From NCBI RefSeq assembly GCF_029227915.1, contig NC_079880.1, positions 1,056,001-1,120,000 on the forward strand: a stretch of 64,000 nt of DNA. Reading direction: 5' to 3'. This DNA comes from Hydractinia symbiolongicarpus (Eukaryota; Cnidaria; Hydrozoa; Anthoathecata; Hydractiniidae). The notes beneath the pieces were generated by a model, which was not told the DNA's origin, ran no database searches, and saw only the letters and a program-made list of their open reading frames with translations. A program made the translations under genes and the position numbers. Below, piece by piece: positions 20,901 through 34,500 of this stretch (the first letter of the stretch is position 1; each line of letters opens with the position of its first letter).

Positions 20901-22099
20901 ATCGTGAGCTGTAGAAATAGCGACAGTTTCAAAAACTACATTTCATTGACTTTCTAACGGTATCAGTCCGTTTCAACTACAACAGTTGCGTCACATATTC
21001 GTACCAACATGTATCTAGTGATTGTTACCGATATTACTAAGTTGTATCGCTTTTAACAGTGAAACGATTGACTGTGGGACTTAATTGAACTGATTTTGGA
21101 CTATGACCTTATAAATGTGATAATTGAGACAATTGGACTCAAAGAAATCACATTCTTCTTAATTTGACATGATTGCCGGAACTCAGCGATTACACTGAGC
21201 GCTAGGGTAGCACTTAATTTAAAAATGTAGATAAATAAGTCATTTTGTACTGGGGGACAAATCCTAGCCCTTATCGCGCGCTAAAGAAATAGCGACAGTT
21301 TCGAAAACTACATTTCATTGACTTTCTAACGGTGTCAGTCCGTTTGAGTTACAACGGTTGGGTCACATATTCGTATTAGCGATATTCTTCTGATATTACT
21401 AGGTTGCTTTCTTTTTAACAATGAAAGGATTTACTGTGGAACTTAATTGAACTAACTTTGACCTGTGACCTGATAAATGTGATAAATGAGACATTTGGAC
21501 TCCAAGAAATAAGATTCTTCTTAATTTGACGTGATTGTCGGAACTCAGCGATTACACTGGGCGCTGTGCTAGCGCTTCATTTGAAAATTAAAATAAATAA
21601 GTCATTTTTACTGTGAGACCAATCCCAGCCGTTATCGTGCGCTGAAGAAATGGCGACAGTTTCAAAAACTACATTTCATTGACTTTCTAACGGTATCAAT
21701 CCGCTTCAGTTACAACGGTTGCGTCATATATTCGTACCAACATGTATTTAGGGATATTTTTTTCATATTACTAGGTTGCATCGCTTTTAACAGTGAAACG
21801 ATTGACTGTGGGACTTAATTGAACTGATTTCGGACTGTGACCTTATAAATGTTATAAGTGAGACAATTTGACTCCAAGAAATAACATTCTTCTTAATTTG
21901 ACATGATTGCCGGAAGTCAGCGATTACACTGGGTGCTGTGATAGCGCTTCATTTAAAAATTTAAATAAATAAGTGAATTTTTATTGTGGGACCAATCCTA
22001 GCCCTTAGCACGCGCTGAAGAAATAGAGACAGTTTTAAATACTACATTTCATTGATTTTCTAACGGTATCAGTCCGTTTCAACTACAACAGTTGTGTCA

Positions 22100-24860
22100 C
22101 ATATTCGTACCAACATATATTTAGTGATTGTTACCGATATTACTAAGTTGTATCGCTTTTAACAGTGAAACGATTGACTGTGGGACTTAAATGATCTGAT
22201 TTTGGACTATGACTTTATAAATGTGATAATTGAGACAATTGGACTCCAAGAAATCACATTCTTCTTAATTTGACATGATTGCCGGAACTCAGCGATTACA
22301 CTGAGCGCTAGGGTAGCACTTAATTTAAAAATGTAGATAAATAAGTCATTTTGTACTGGGGGACCAATCCTAGCCGTTATTGCGCGCTGACGAATTAGCG
22401 ACAGTTTCAAAAAGTGCATTTCATTGACTTTCTAACGGTGTTAGTTCGTTTAAGATACAACGGTTGCGTCACATATTCGTACCAACATGTATTTAGCGAT
22501 ATTTATCTGTTATTACTAGGTTGCATCGCTTTTAACAGTGAAACGAATGAATGTGGGACTTAATTGAACTAACTTTGGACTGTGACCTGATGAATGTGAT
22601 AAATAAGACAATTGGACTCTAAGAAGTAACATTCATCTTAATTTGACATGATTGCGGAACTCAGCGATTACACTGGGCGTTGTGGTAACGCTTCATTTAA
22701 CATTTAGATAAATAAGTCATTCTTTACCGTGGAACCAATCCCAGCCCTTATCGCGCGCTGAAGAAATAGCGACAGTTTCAAAACTACATTTCATTGACTT
22801 TCTAACGGTGTCAGTCCGTTTGAGTTACAACGTTTGGGTCACATATTCGTATTAGCGATATTCTTCTGATATTACTAGGTTGCATCGCTTTTAACAATGA
22901 AACGATTTACTGTGGGACTTAATTCAACTTATTTTGAACTGTGACCTGATAAATGTGATAAATGAGACATTTGGACTCAAAGAAATAACATTCTTCTTAA
23001 TTTGACGTGATTGCCGGAACTCAGCAATTACACTGAGCGCTAGCGTAGCACTTAATTTGAAAATGTAGATAAATAAGTCATTTTGTACTGGGGGACCAAT
23101 CCTAGCCGTTATTGCGCGCTGACGAATTAGCGACAGTTTCAAAAGGTGCATTTCATTGACTTTCTAACGGTGTCAGTTCGTTTGAGTCACAACAGTTGCG
23201 TCACATATTCGTACTAACATGTATTTGGCGATATTTATCTGTTATTACTAGGTTGCATCGCTTTTAACAGTGAAACGAATGAATGCTGGACTTAATTGAA
23301 CTAACTTTGGACTGTGACCTGATGAATGTGATAAATAAGACAATTGGACTCTAAGAAGTAACATTGATCTTAATTTGGCATGATTGCCGGAACTCAGCGA
23401 TTACACTGGGCGCTGCAGTAGCGCTTCATTTAAAATTTGGATAAATAAGTCATTCTTTACCGTGGGACAAATCCTAGCCCTTATCGCGCGCTAAAGAAAT
23501 AGCGACAGTTTCGAAAACTACATTTCATTGACTTTCTAACGGTGTCAGTCCGTTTGAGTTACTACGGTTGGGTCACATATTCGTATTAGCGATATTCTTC
23601 TGATATTACTAGGTTGCTTTCTTTTTAACAATGAAAGGATTTACTGTGGGACTTAATTGAACTAACTTTGGACTGTGACCTGATAAATGTGATAAATGAG
23701 ACATTTGGACTCCAAGAAATAAGATTCTTCTTAATTTGACGTGATTGTCGGAACTCAGCGATTACACTGGGCGCTGTGCTAGCGCTTCATTTGAAAATTA
23801 AAATAAATAAGTCAGTTTTACTGTGAGACCAATCCCAGCCGTTATCGTGCGCTGAAGAAATGGCGACAGTTTCAAAAACTACATTTCATTGACTTTCTAA
23901 CGGTATCAATCCGCTTCAGTTACAACGGTTGCGTCACATATTCGTACCAACATATATTTAGTGATTGTTACCGATATTACTAAGTTGTATCGCTTTTAAC
24001 AGTGAAACGATTGACTGTGGGACTTAATTGAACTGATTTTGGACTATGACCTTATAAATGTGATAATTGAGACAATTGGATTCCAAGAAATCACATTCTT
24101 CTTAATTTGACATGATTGCCGGAACTCAGCGATTACACTGAGCGCTAGGGTAGCACTTAATTTAAAAATGTAGATAAATAAGTCATTTTGTACTGGGGGA
24201 CCAATCCTAGCCGTTATTGCGCGCTGACGAATTAGCGACAGTTTCAAAAAGTGCATTTCATTGACTTTCTAACGGTGTTAGTTCGTTTAAGTTACAACGG
24301 TTGCGTCACATATTCGCACCAACATGTATTTAGCGATATTTATCTGTTATTACTAGGTTGCATCGCTTTTAACAGTGAAACGAATGAATGTGGGACTTAA
24401 TTGAACTAACTTTGGACTGTGACCTGATGAATGTGATAAATAAGACAATTGGACTCTAAGAAGTAACATTCATCTTAATTTGACATGATTGCGGAACTCA
24501 GCGATTACACTGGGCGTTGTGGTAACGCTTCATTTAACATTTAGATAAATAAGTCATTCTTTACCGTGGAACCAATCCCAGCCCTTATCGCGCGCTGAAG
24601 AAATAGCGACAGTTTCAAAAACTACATTTCATTGACTTTCTAACGGTGTCAGTCCGTTTGAGTTACAACGTTTGGGTCACATATTCGTATTAGCGATATT
24701 CTTCTGATATTACTAGGTTGCATCGCTTTTAACAATGAAACGATTTACTGTGGGACTTAATTCAACTTATTTTGAACTGTGACCTGATAATTGTGATAAA
24801 TGAGACATTTGGACTCCAAGAAATAACATTCTTCTTAATTTGACGTGATTGCCGGAACTC
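22100..24860 (+). repeat. Higher-order duplication in left arm, offset ~1837 bp
   Basis: A block of about 0.9 kb at 22100-23010 recurs at 23940-24860, a shift of 1837 bp (five monomers). A neighbouring stretch, 21254-21730, recurs at 23466-23940 with a six-monomer shift. The marker variant GGGCGTTGTGGTAACGC occurs only at 22675 and 24512. Confidence 0.8.
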
Positions 24861-26389
24861 AGCGATTACACTGGGCGCTGTGGTAGCGCTTCATTTGAAT
24901 ATTTAAATAAGTAAGTCATTTTTACTGTGAGACCAATCCTAGCCGTTATTGCGCGTTGAAGAAATGGCGACAGTTTCAAAAACTACATTTCATTGACTTT
25001 CTAACGGTATCAATCCGCTTCAGTTACAACAATTGCGTCACATATTCGTACCAACAATTATTTAGTGATTGTTACCGATATTACTAAGTTGCATCGCTTT
25101 TAACAGTGAAACGATTGACTGTGGGACTTAATTGAACTGATTTTGGACTGTGACTTTATAAATGTTATAAGTAAGACAATTTGACTCCAAGAAATAACAT
25201 TATTCTTAATTTGACATGATTGCCGGAACTCAGCGATTACACTGGGCGCTGTCGTAGCGCTTCATTTAGAAATTTAGATAAATAAGTCAATTTTTATTGT
25301 GGGACCAATCCTAGCCCTTAGCGCGCGCTAAAGAAATAGAGACAGTTTCAAATACTACATTTCCTTGATTTTCTAACGGTATCAGTCCGTTTCAACTACA
25401 ACAATTGCGTCACATATTCGTACCAACAAGTATTTAGTGATTGTTACCGATATTACTAAGTTGTATCGCTTTTAACAGTGAAACGATTGACTGTGGGACT
25501 TAATTGAACTGATTTTGGACTATGACCTTATAAATGTAATAAGTGAGACAATTGGACTCCAAGAAATAACATTCTTCTTAATTTGACGTGATTGCCGGAA
25601 CTCAGCGATTATACTGGGCGCTGTGGTACCGCTTCAGTTAAAAATTTAGATAAATAAGTCAATTCTTACTGTGGGACCTAACCTAGCCGTTATCGCGCGC
25701 TGACAAATTAGCGACAGTTTCAAAAAGTGCATTTAATTGACTTTCTAACGGTGTCAGTTCGTTTGAGTTACAACGGTTGCGTCACATATTCGTACCAACA
25801 TGTATTTAGCGATATTTATCTGTTATTACTAGGTTGCATCGCTTTTAACAGTGAAACGAATAAATGTGGGACTTAATTGAACTAACTTTGGACTTTGACC
25901 TGATGAATGTGATAAATAAGACAATTGGACTCTAAGAAGTAACATTCATCTTAATTTGACATGATTGCCGGAAGTCAGCGATTACACTGGAAGCTGTGGT
26001 AGCGCTTCATTTAAAATTTAGATAAATAAGTCATTCTTTACCGTGGGACCAATCCTAGCCCTTATCGCGCGCTGAAGAAATAGCGACAGTTTCAAAAACT
26101 ACATTTCATTGACTTTCTAGCGGTGTCAGCCCGTTTGAGTTACAACGTTTGGGTCACATATTCGCATTAGCGATATTCCTCTGATATTACTAGGTTGCAT
26201 CGCTTTTAACAAACGATTTACTGTGGGACTGAATTGAACTTATTTTGGACTGTGACTTGATAAATGTGATAAATGAGACATTTGGACTCCAAGAAATAAC
26301 ATTCTTCTTAATTTGACGTGATTGCCGGAACTCAGCGATTACACTGGGCGCTGTGGTAGCGCTTCATTTGAAAATTTAAATAAGTAAGT

Positions 26390-29140
26390 CATTTTTACTG
26401 TGAGACCAATCCTAGCCGTTATTGCGCGTTGAAGAAACGGCGACAGTTTCAAAAACTACATTTCATTGACTTTCTAACGGTATCAATCAGCTTCAGTTAC
26501 AACGGTTGCGTCACATATTCGTACCAACATGTATTTAGCGATATTTTTTTTCATATTACTTGGTTGCATCGCTTTTAACAGTGAAACGATTGACTGTGGG
26601 ACTTAATTGAACTGATTTTGGACTGTGACGTTATAAATGTTATAAGTGAGACAATTTGACTCCAAGAAATAACATTATTCTTAATTTGACATGATTGCCG
26701 GAACTCAGCGATTACACTGGGCGCTGTGGTAGCGCTTCATTTAGAAATTTAGATAAATAAGTCAATTTTTATTGTGGGACCAATCCTAGCCCTTAGCGCG
26801 CGCTAAAGAAATAGAGACAGTTTCAAATACAACATTTCATTGACTTTCTAACGGTATCAGTCCGTTTCAACTACAACAATTGCGTCACATATTCGTACCA
26901 ACAAGTATCTAGTGATTGTTACCGATATTACTAAGTTGTATCGCTTTTAACAGTGGAACGATTGACTGTGGGACTTAATTAAACTGATTTTGGACTATGA
27001 CCTTATAAATGTAATAAGTGAGACAATTGGACTCCAAGAAATAACATTTTTCTTAATTTGACATGATAGCCGGAATTCAGCGATTACACTTAGCGCTGGC
27101 GTAGCACTTAATTTAAAAATGTAGATAAATAAGCCATTTTGTACTGGGGGACCAATCCTAGCTGTTATCGCGCGCTGACGAATTAGCGACAGTTTCAAAA
27201 ATTGCATTTCATTGACTTTCTAACGGTGTCAGTTCGTTTGAGTTACAACGGTTGGGTCACATATTCGTATTAGCGATATTCTTCTGATATTACTAGGTTG
27301 CATCGCTTTTAACAGTGAAACGATTGACTGTGGGACTTAATTGAACTGATTTTGGACTGTGACCTTATAAATGTTATAAGTGAGACAATTTGACTCCAAG
27401 AAATAACATTATTCTTAATTTGACATGATTGCCGGAACTCAGCGATTACACTGGGCGCTGTGGTAGCGCTTCATTTAGAAATTTAGATAAATAAGTCAAT
27501 TTTTATTGTGGGACCAATCCTAGCCCTTAGCGCGCGCTAAAGAAATAGAGACAGTTTCAAAAATTGCATTTCATTGACTTTCTAACGGTGTCAGTTCGTT
27601 TGAGTTACAACGGTTGGGTCACATATTCGTATTAGCGATATTCTTCTGATAATACTAGGTTGCATCGCTTTTAACAATGAAACGATTTACTGTGGGACTT
27701 AATTGAACTAACTTTGGACTGTGATCTGATAAATGTGATAAATGAGACATTTGGATTCCAAGAAATAACATTCTTCTTAATTTGACATGATTGCCGGAAG
27801 TCAGCGATTACACTGGGCGCTGTGGTAGCGCTCCATTTAAAAATTTAGATAAATAAGTGATTTTTTAGTGTGGGACCAATCCTAGCCGTTATCCCGCGCT
27901 AAAGAAATAGAGACAGTTTCAAAAACTACATTTCATTGACTTTCTAACAGTATCAATCCGTTTGTGTTACAACAGTTGAGTCACATATTCGTACCAACAT
28001 GTATTTCGTGATATCTTTCCGGTATTACTAGGTTGTATCGCATTTAACAGTGAATCGATTGACTGTGGGACTTAATTGAACTGATTTTGGGCTGTGACCT
28101 TATAAATGTAAAAGTGAGACAATTGGACTCCAAGAAATAACATTCTTCTTAATTTGACGTGATTGCCGGAACTCAGCGATTACACTGGGCGCTGTGGTAG
28201 CGCTTCATTTGAAAGTTTAAATAAGTAAGTCATTTTTACTGTGAGACCAATCCTAGCCGTTATTGCGCGTTGAAGAAACGGCGACAGTTTCAAAAACTAC
28301 ATTTCATTGACTTTCTAACGGTATCAATCCGCTTCAGTTACAACGGTTGCGTCACATATTCGTACCAACATGTATTTAGCGATACTTTTTTCATATTACT
28401 AGGTTGCATCGCTTTTAACAGTGAAACGATTGACTGTGGGACTTAATTGAACTGATTTTGGACTGTGACCTTATAAATGTTATAAGTGAGACAATTTGAC
28501 TCCAAGAAATAACATTCTTCTTAATTTGACATGATTGCCGGAAGTCAGCGATTACACTGGGCGCTGTGGTAGCGCTTCATTTAGAAATTTAGATAAATAA
28601 GTCAATTTTTATTGTGGGACCAATCCTAGCCCTTAGCGTGCGCTAAAGAAATAGAGACAGTTTCAAATACTACATTTTATTGATTTTCTAACGGTATCAG
28701 TCCGTTTCAACTACAACAATTGCGTCACATATTCGTACCAACAAGTATCTAGTGATTGTTACCGATATTACTAAGTTGTATCGCTTTTAACAGTGAAACG
28801 AATGACTGTGGGACTTAATTGAACTGATTTTGGACTATGACCTTATAAATGTAATAAGTAAGACAATTGGACTCCAAGAAATAACATTTTTCTTAATTTG
28901 ACATGATAGCCGGAATTCAGCGATTACACTTAGCGCTGGGGTAGCACTTAATTTAAAAATGTAGATAAATAAGCCATTTTGTACTGGGGGACCAATCCTA
29001 GCTGTTATCGCGCGCTGACGAATTAGCGACAGTTTCAAAAATTGCATTTCATTGACTTTCTAACGGTGTCAGTTCGTTTGAGTTACAACGGTTGGGTCAC
29101 ATATTCGTATTAGCGATATTCTTCTGATATTACTAGGTTG
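26390..29140 (+). repeat. Higher-order duplication in left arm, offset 1840 bp
   Basis: 26390-27300 and 28230-29140 match with a constant 1840 bp shift (five monomers), sharing rare variants such as GCGCGTTGAAGAAACGGCGA (26426 and 28266) and AACAAGTATCTAGTG. Confidence 0.8.
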
Positions 29141-29711
29141 CATCGCTTTTAACAATAAAACGATTTAGTGTGGGACTTAATTAAACTAACTTTGGACTGT
29201 GACCTGATAAATGTGATAAATGAGACATTTGGACTCCAAGAAATAACATTCTTCTTAATTTGACATGATTGCCGGAAGTCAGCGATTACACTGGGCGCTG
29301 TGGTAGCGCTTCATTTAAAAATTTAGATAAAAAAGTCATTTGTTACTGTGGGACCAATCCTAGCTGTTATCGCGCGCTGACGAATTAGCGACAGTTTCAA
29401 AAAGTGCATTTAATTGACTTTCTAACGGTGTCAGTTCGTTTGAGTTACAACGGTTGCGTCACATGTTCGTACCAACATGTATTTAGCGATATTTATCTGT
29501 TATTACTAGGTTGCATCGCTTTTAACAGTGAAACGAATGAATGTGGGACTTAATTGAACTAACTTTGGACTTTGACCTGATGAATGTGATAAATAAGACA
29601 ATTGGACTCCAAGAAGTAACATTCATCTTAATTTGACGTGATTGCCGGAACTCTGCGATTACACTAGGCGCTGTATTAGCGCTTCATTTAAAAATTTAAA
29701 TAAATTAGTCA

Positions 29712-29735
29712 TTTTTACTGTGGGACCAGTAAAAA
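29712..29735. other. Satellite inversion junction
   Basis: TTTTTACTG, TGGGAC, CAGTAAAAA: a 9 bp perfect palindrome with a six-base centre where the satellite switches strand. Outward from it the two arms continue as inverted copies (monomer phase is kept), so the junction lies at equivalent points of two opposed monomers, at the GGGACC boundary. Confidence 0.9.
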
Positions 29736-30126
29736 TAACTTATTTATCTAATTTTTTAAATGAAGCGCTACCACAGCGCCCAATGTAATCGCTGAGTTTC
29801 GGCAATCACGAAAAAATAAGAAGAATGTTATTTCTTGGAGTCCAATTGTCTCATTTATCACATTTATCAGGTCACAGTCAAAAGTTAGATCAATTAAGTC
29901 CCACAGTCAATCGTTTCATTGTTAAAAGCGACGCAACCTAGTAATGCCAGAAAAATATCGCTAAATACATGATGGTACGAATATGTGACCCAACCGTTGT
30001 AACTCAAACGAACTGACACTGTTAATAAGTCAATGAAATGTTCTTTTTGAAACTGTTGCTAATTCTTCAGCGCGCGATAACGGCTAGGATTGGTACCCCA
30101 GTATAAAATGACTTATTTATCTACAT
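29727..30126 (-). repeat. Inverted satellite, just over one monomer
   Basis: Reverse-complement satellite from the junction through AGCGCTACCACAGCGCC to GGATTGGTACCCCAGTATAA and ATTTATCTACAT, where it is cut off by a ~124 bp repeat fragment. It belongs to the same orientation as the right arm. Confidence 0.9.
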
Positions 30127-30196
30127 CTCTTTAATAATAGCCGTATTCTGTCTGTGTGTCCGCGAAAGCCGCGTCCCCTAACGGAAACACGAAATT
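30127..30196 (+). repeat. Fragment of the ~124 bp repeat family
   Basis: CTCTTTAATAATAGCCGTAT, then CTGTCTGTGTGTCCGCGAAA and ACGGAAACACGAAAT, matching 10033-10096. The hairpin and TATA-like parts are missing. It forms the exact left edge of the spacer between the satellite arms. Confidence 0.85.
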
Positions 30197-30889
30197 TTTA
30201 AAATGTGCACCAATACCAAATGCGATATATTTTTACCGACTTTGTTTTGACCGCTCGCGCGTGGAACACCATTCACAACGCCTGATTCTTTAAAAAAAAA
30301 CCAAGATTTTCGCGACCAGAAAGAATCCAAGATCTTCACGGAACGAAGGCCATTTTGATAATGGTCGTGTTTGTGGTCAGTGTGTGAGGTTTGTAGGCCT
30401 GTTTGACTTTTTTATCTTCTAAAAGCCTTATATATTTGTAATATTTGTTTTCTGTTTGTTTTCAATGTTAGGATAAATATATTGTCACGTTTTTTAGCCA
30501 CGTACAGATCTTAAACGCACCAGTTTTAGGATGTTTGGCTAGGAACGAAGATTAGCTAGCTATAGCTACTAGCTAGCTAGAGCCTCACGTATTGCTATTC
30601 TGTATGGTATAAGAGCTTTTTATCCTAGCTAACATTTATTTTTATGTTGAGGCTGTGGCTATTTAGCTAGCTCCTTAAAAAGTGAAAGTATAAAAATGCA
30701 GTTTGGCTACAACAATATTCTTAAGCAATATATAATTTTTATGCTAAATGCAGTTAGCTAGCTAGGTATAGCTACATATTTTATTATTTTTCTGCAAATG
30801 AAATGGCTGAGCGATTGTTTTGGCTGGACGAGTAACGACAGGCTGTTCCCTGTGTTTTTATTTAAACCGAAGTTGCAATGAACATTTTT
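30197..30889. other. Spacer DNA between satellite arms, no gene seen
   Basis: Unique sequence with GC-richer patches (30240-30345) and AGCTAGCT-rich simple sequence at 30540-30590 and around 30755. No open frame of interest, no tRNA-like fold and no splice-bounded exon. Confidence 0.6.
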
Positions 30890-31240
30890 GGAAAAGGGTA
30901 ATACGCCTTATGCGCCTGTTCAACTGTGTTTAACTGTACTAAGCGGTTAGCCCAGTGTTAAAAACAGACTGTTTTTTGTAAAAGGCTGTTACGCCTATGG
31001 GCATGTGCAACACCGTTTACCTGTATATACTAAGGTCAGCCCACCACTGTGACAATTAATTTTTAAACTTTCTTGGGAATCACGCCTGGACTAACCGCTC
31101 AGCCCCGTGTCTGCGAGAAAGTTTTTTCAAAAGGGTATTATTCCTATACGCTGTGCAACACGGTTTAACTGTACTAAGCGCTCAGCCCAGTGTCACGATT
31201 AATTTTTTAACTTTTAAAAAGACTTTTCCACAAAATAAAA
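30890..31240. repeat. Decayed tandem repeat in the spacer
   Basis: Related segments begin at about 30891 (GAAAAGGGTAATACGCC), 30978 (GTAAAAGGCTGTTACGCC) and 31127 (TCAAAAGGGTATTATTCC). Each is followed by CAACAC(C/G)GTTTA, CTGTACTAAGCG(C/G)T, CAGCCCAGTGT and AATTAATTTTT. Weak further copies reach about 31465. Small frames here begin at GTG or TTG only. Confidence 0.7.
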
Positions 31241-31507
31241 TAATATTGACCGATTGTTTTTGCTATGATGGAGTAACAACACTTTGTAAACTCTGTTTTT
31301 ATATCAGTTATCGTTGCGGGAAAGTTATTTTTTGAAAAATATGTTACAGTCGCACACTATAATGGTGTATGCGCTTCAAATGATTAACGACATACTGTAT
31401 ACCTGTACTAAAGCGCTCCACCTGATCGTGTGGGACAGTTTACGGCTCTTATTAAGCGCTCCACAGAGTGTTCAATGCCGGATCACACCTTTACTTGTGG
31501 CTTAACT

Positions 31508-31534
31508 CGGCGTTTCGACGCCGGGTTTCCCGGC
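31508..31534. other. Overlapping, mutually exclusive hairpins
   Basis: CGGCGT-TTCG-ACGCCG (31508-31523) and GCCGGG-TTT-CCCGGC (31520-31534) share bases 31520-31523, so only one can form at a time. A T-rich stretch follows at once, then the right satellite arm. Function unknown. Confidence 0.75.
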
Positions 31535-34500
31535 TAGTTTTTAAATAACGTGCTACCCCAGCGCTCAGTGTAATCGCTGAGTTCCGACAATCATGTCAAA
31601 TTAAGAAGAATGTTATTTCTTGGAGTCCAATTGTCTCACTTATCTCATTTCTAAGGTCATAGTCCAAAATCAGTTCAATTAAGTCCCACAGTCAATTCTT
31701 TTACTGTTAAAAGCGATACAACTTAGTAATATCGGTAAAAATCACTAAATACATGTTGGTACGATAATGTGACGCAACTGTTGTAGTTGAAACGGACTGA
31801 TACCGTTAGAAAATCAATGAAATGTAGTTTTTGAAACTGTCGTTATTTCTTCAGCGCGCGCTAAGGGCTAGGATTGGTCCCACAGTAAAAATTGACTTAT
31901 TTATCTAAATTTTTAAATAAAACGCTCCCACAGCGCCCAGTGTAATCGTTGAGTTCCGGCAATCATGTCAAATTTAGAAGAATGTTATTTCTTAGAGTCC
32001 AATTGTCTCACTTATAACATTTATAACGTCACAGTCCAAAATCAGTTCAATTAAGTCCCACAGTCAATCGTTTCACTGTTAAAAGCGATGCAACCTAGTA
32101 ATAACAGATAAACATCGCTAAATACATGTTGGTACGATTATGTGACCCAACCGTTGTAACTCAAACGGACTGACATCGATAGAAAGTCAGTGAAATTTAG
32201 CATTTGAAACTGTCTCTATTTCTTCAGCGCGCTCTAACGGCTAGGATTGGTCCCACAGTAACAAATGACTTTTTTATCTAAATTTTTAAATGAAGCGCTA
32301 CCACAGCGCCCAGTGTAATCGCTGAGTTCCGGCAATCATGTCAGATTTAGAAGAATGTTATTTCTTGGAGTCCAATTGTCTCACTTATAACATTTATAAC
32401 GTCACAGTCCAAAATCAGTTCAATTAAGTCCCACAGTCAATCGTTTCACTGTTAAAAGCGATGCAACCTAGTAATATGAGGAAATTATCGCTAAATACAT
32501 GTTGGTACGAGAATGTGACGCAACCGTTGTAACTGAAGCGGATTGATACCGTTAGAAAGTCAATAAAATGTAGTTTTTGAAACTGTCGCTATTTCTTCAG
32601 CGTGCGATAACGGCAAGGATTGGTCCCACAGTAAAAATAACTTATTTATCTAAATTTTTAAATGAAGCGCTACCACAGCGCCCAATGTTGTCGCTGAGTT
32701 TCGGCAATCACGTCGAAATAAGAAGAATGTTAATTCTTGGAGTCCAATTGTCTCATTTATCACATTTATCAGGTCACAGTCTAAAGTTAGATCAATTAAG
32801 TCCCACAGTCAATCGTTTCATTGTTAAAAGCGATGCAACCTAGTAATGCCAGAAAAATATCGCTAAATACATGATGGTACGAATATGTGACGCAACCGTT
32901 GTAACTAAAGCGGATTGACATCGTTAGAAAGTCATTGAAATGTAGTTTTTAAAACTGTGACTATTTCTTTAGCGCGCGATAACGGCTAGGATTGGTCGCA
33001 CAGTAAAAATGACTTATTTATTTAACTTTTCAAATGAAGCGCTACCATGGCGACCAGTGTAATCGCTGAGTTCTGGCAATCACGTCAAATTAAGAAGAAT
33101 GTTATTTCTTGGAGTCCAAATGTCTCATTTATCACATTTATCAGGTCACAATCCAAAGTTAGTTCAATTAAGTCCCACAGTAAATCGTTTCTTTGTTAAA
33201 AGCGATGCAACCTAGTAATATCCGAAAAATATCGCTAAATACATGTTGGTACGAATATGTGACCCAACCGTTGTAACTCAAACGGACTGACATCGATAGA
33301 AAGTCAGTGAAATTTAGCATTTGAAACTGTCTCTATTTCTTCAGCGCGCTCTAACGGCTAGGATTGGTCCCACAGTAACAAATGACTTTTTTATCTAAAT
33401 TTTTAAATGAAGCGCTACCACAGCGCCCAGTGTAATCGCTGAGTTCCGGCAATCATGTCAGATTTAGAAGAATGTTATTTCTTGGAGTCCAAATGTCTCA
33501 TTTATCACATTTATCAGGTCAAAATCCAAAGTTAGTTCAATTAAGTCCCACAGTAAATCGTTTCTTTGTTAAAAGCGATGCAACCTAGTAATATCCGAAA
33601 AATATCGCTAAATACATGTTGGTACGAATATGTGACCCAACCGTTGTAACTCAAACGGACTGACACCGTTAGAACGTCAATGAAATGTACTTTTTGAAAC
33701 TGTCGCTAATTTTTCAGCGCACGATAACGGCTAGGATTGGTCTCGCAGTAAAAAATGACTTACTTTTCTAAATTTTTAAATAAAGCGCTACCACAACACT
33801 CAGTGTAATCGCTGAGTTCCGGCTATCATGTCAAATTAAGATGTATGTTATTTTTTGGAGTCCAATTGTCTCATTTATCACATTTATCAGGTCACAGTCC
33901 AAACTTAGTTCTATTAAGTCCCACTTTCAATCGTTTCACTGTTAGAAGCGATGCAACCTAGTAATAACAGATAAACATCGCTAAATACATGTCGGTACGA
34001 ATATGTGACCCAACCGTTGTAACTCAAACGGACTGACATCGATAGAAAGTCAGTGAAATTTAGCATTTGAAACTGTCTCTATTTCTTCAGCGCGCTCTAA
34101 CGGCTAGGATTGGTCCCACAGTAACAAATGACTTTTTTATCTAAATTTTTAAATTAAGCGCTCCCACAGCGCCCAGTGTAATCGCTGAGTTCCGGCAATC
34201 ATGTCAAATTTAGAAGAATGTTATTTCTTGGAGTCCAATTGTCTCACTTATAACATTTATAACGTCACAGTCCAAAATCAGTTCAATTAAGTCCCACAGT
34301 CAATGGTTTCACTGTTGAAAGCGATGCAACCTAGTAATATGAGGAAATTATCGCTAAATACATGTTGGTACGAGAATGTGACGTAACCGTTGTAACTGAA
34401 GCGGATTGATACCGTTAGAAAGTCAACAAAATGTAGTTTTTGAAACGCTCGCTCTTTCTTCAGCGCGCGATAACGGCTGGGATTGGTCCCACAGTAAAAA

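Larger units (their letters stand above)
14961..29726 (+). repeat. Satellite array, left arm (~40 monomers of 361-372 bp)
   Basis: Head-to-tail copies anchored on GGACCAATCCTAGC at 14963, 15335, 15707, 16079, 16451, 16812, 17187, 17558, 17930, 18301 and onward; the commonest spacing is 371-372 bp with a second class near 360-362. Conserved blocks: GCGCGCTGAAGAAATAG, TTTCATTGACTTTCTAACGG, GCGTCACATATTCGTACC, TATCGCTTTTAACAGTGAAA, ACTGTGGGACTTAATTGAAC, AAGAAATAACATTCTTCTTA and CAGCGATTACACTGGGCGCT. No foreign insertion was seen. The 60-75 aa minus-strand frames are repeat by-products. Confidence 0.97.

Noticed and set aside
22585-22640. Hammerhead ribozyme in the satellite (CTGATGA string)
   Set aside because: CTGATGAATG occurs in some monomers only, with no paired stem II or following GAAA core; most monomers read CTGATAA or CTTATAA.
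31153-31505. Two ~60 aa frames in the spacer
   Set aside because: They begin at GTG and TTG and overlap a decayed tandem repeat; no support as genes.
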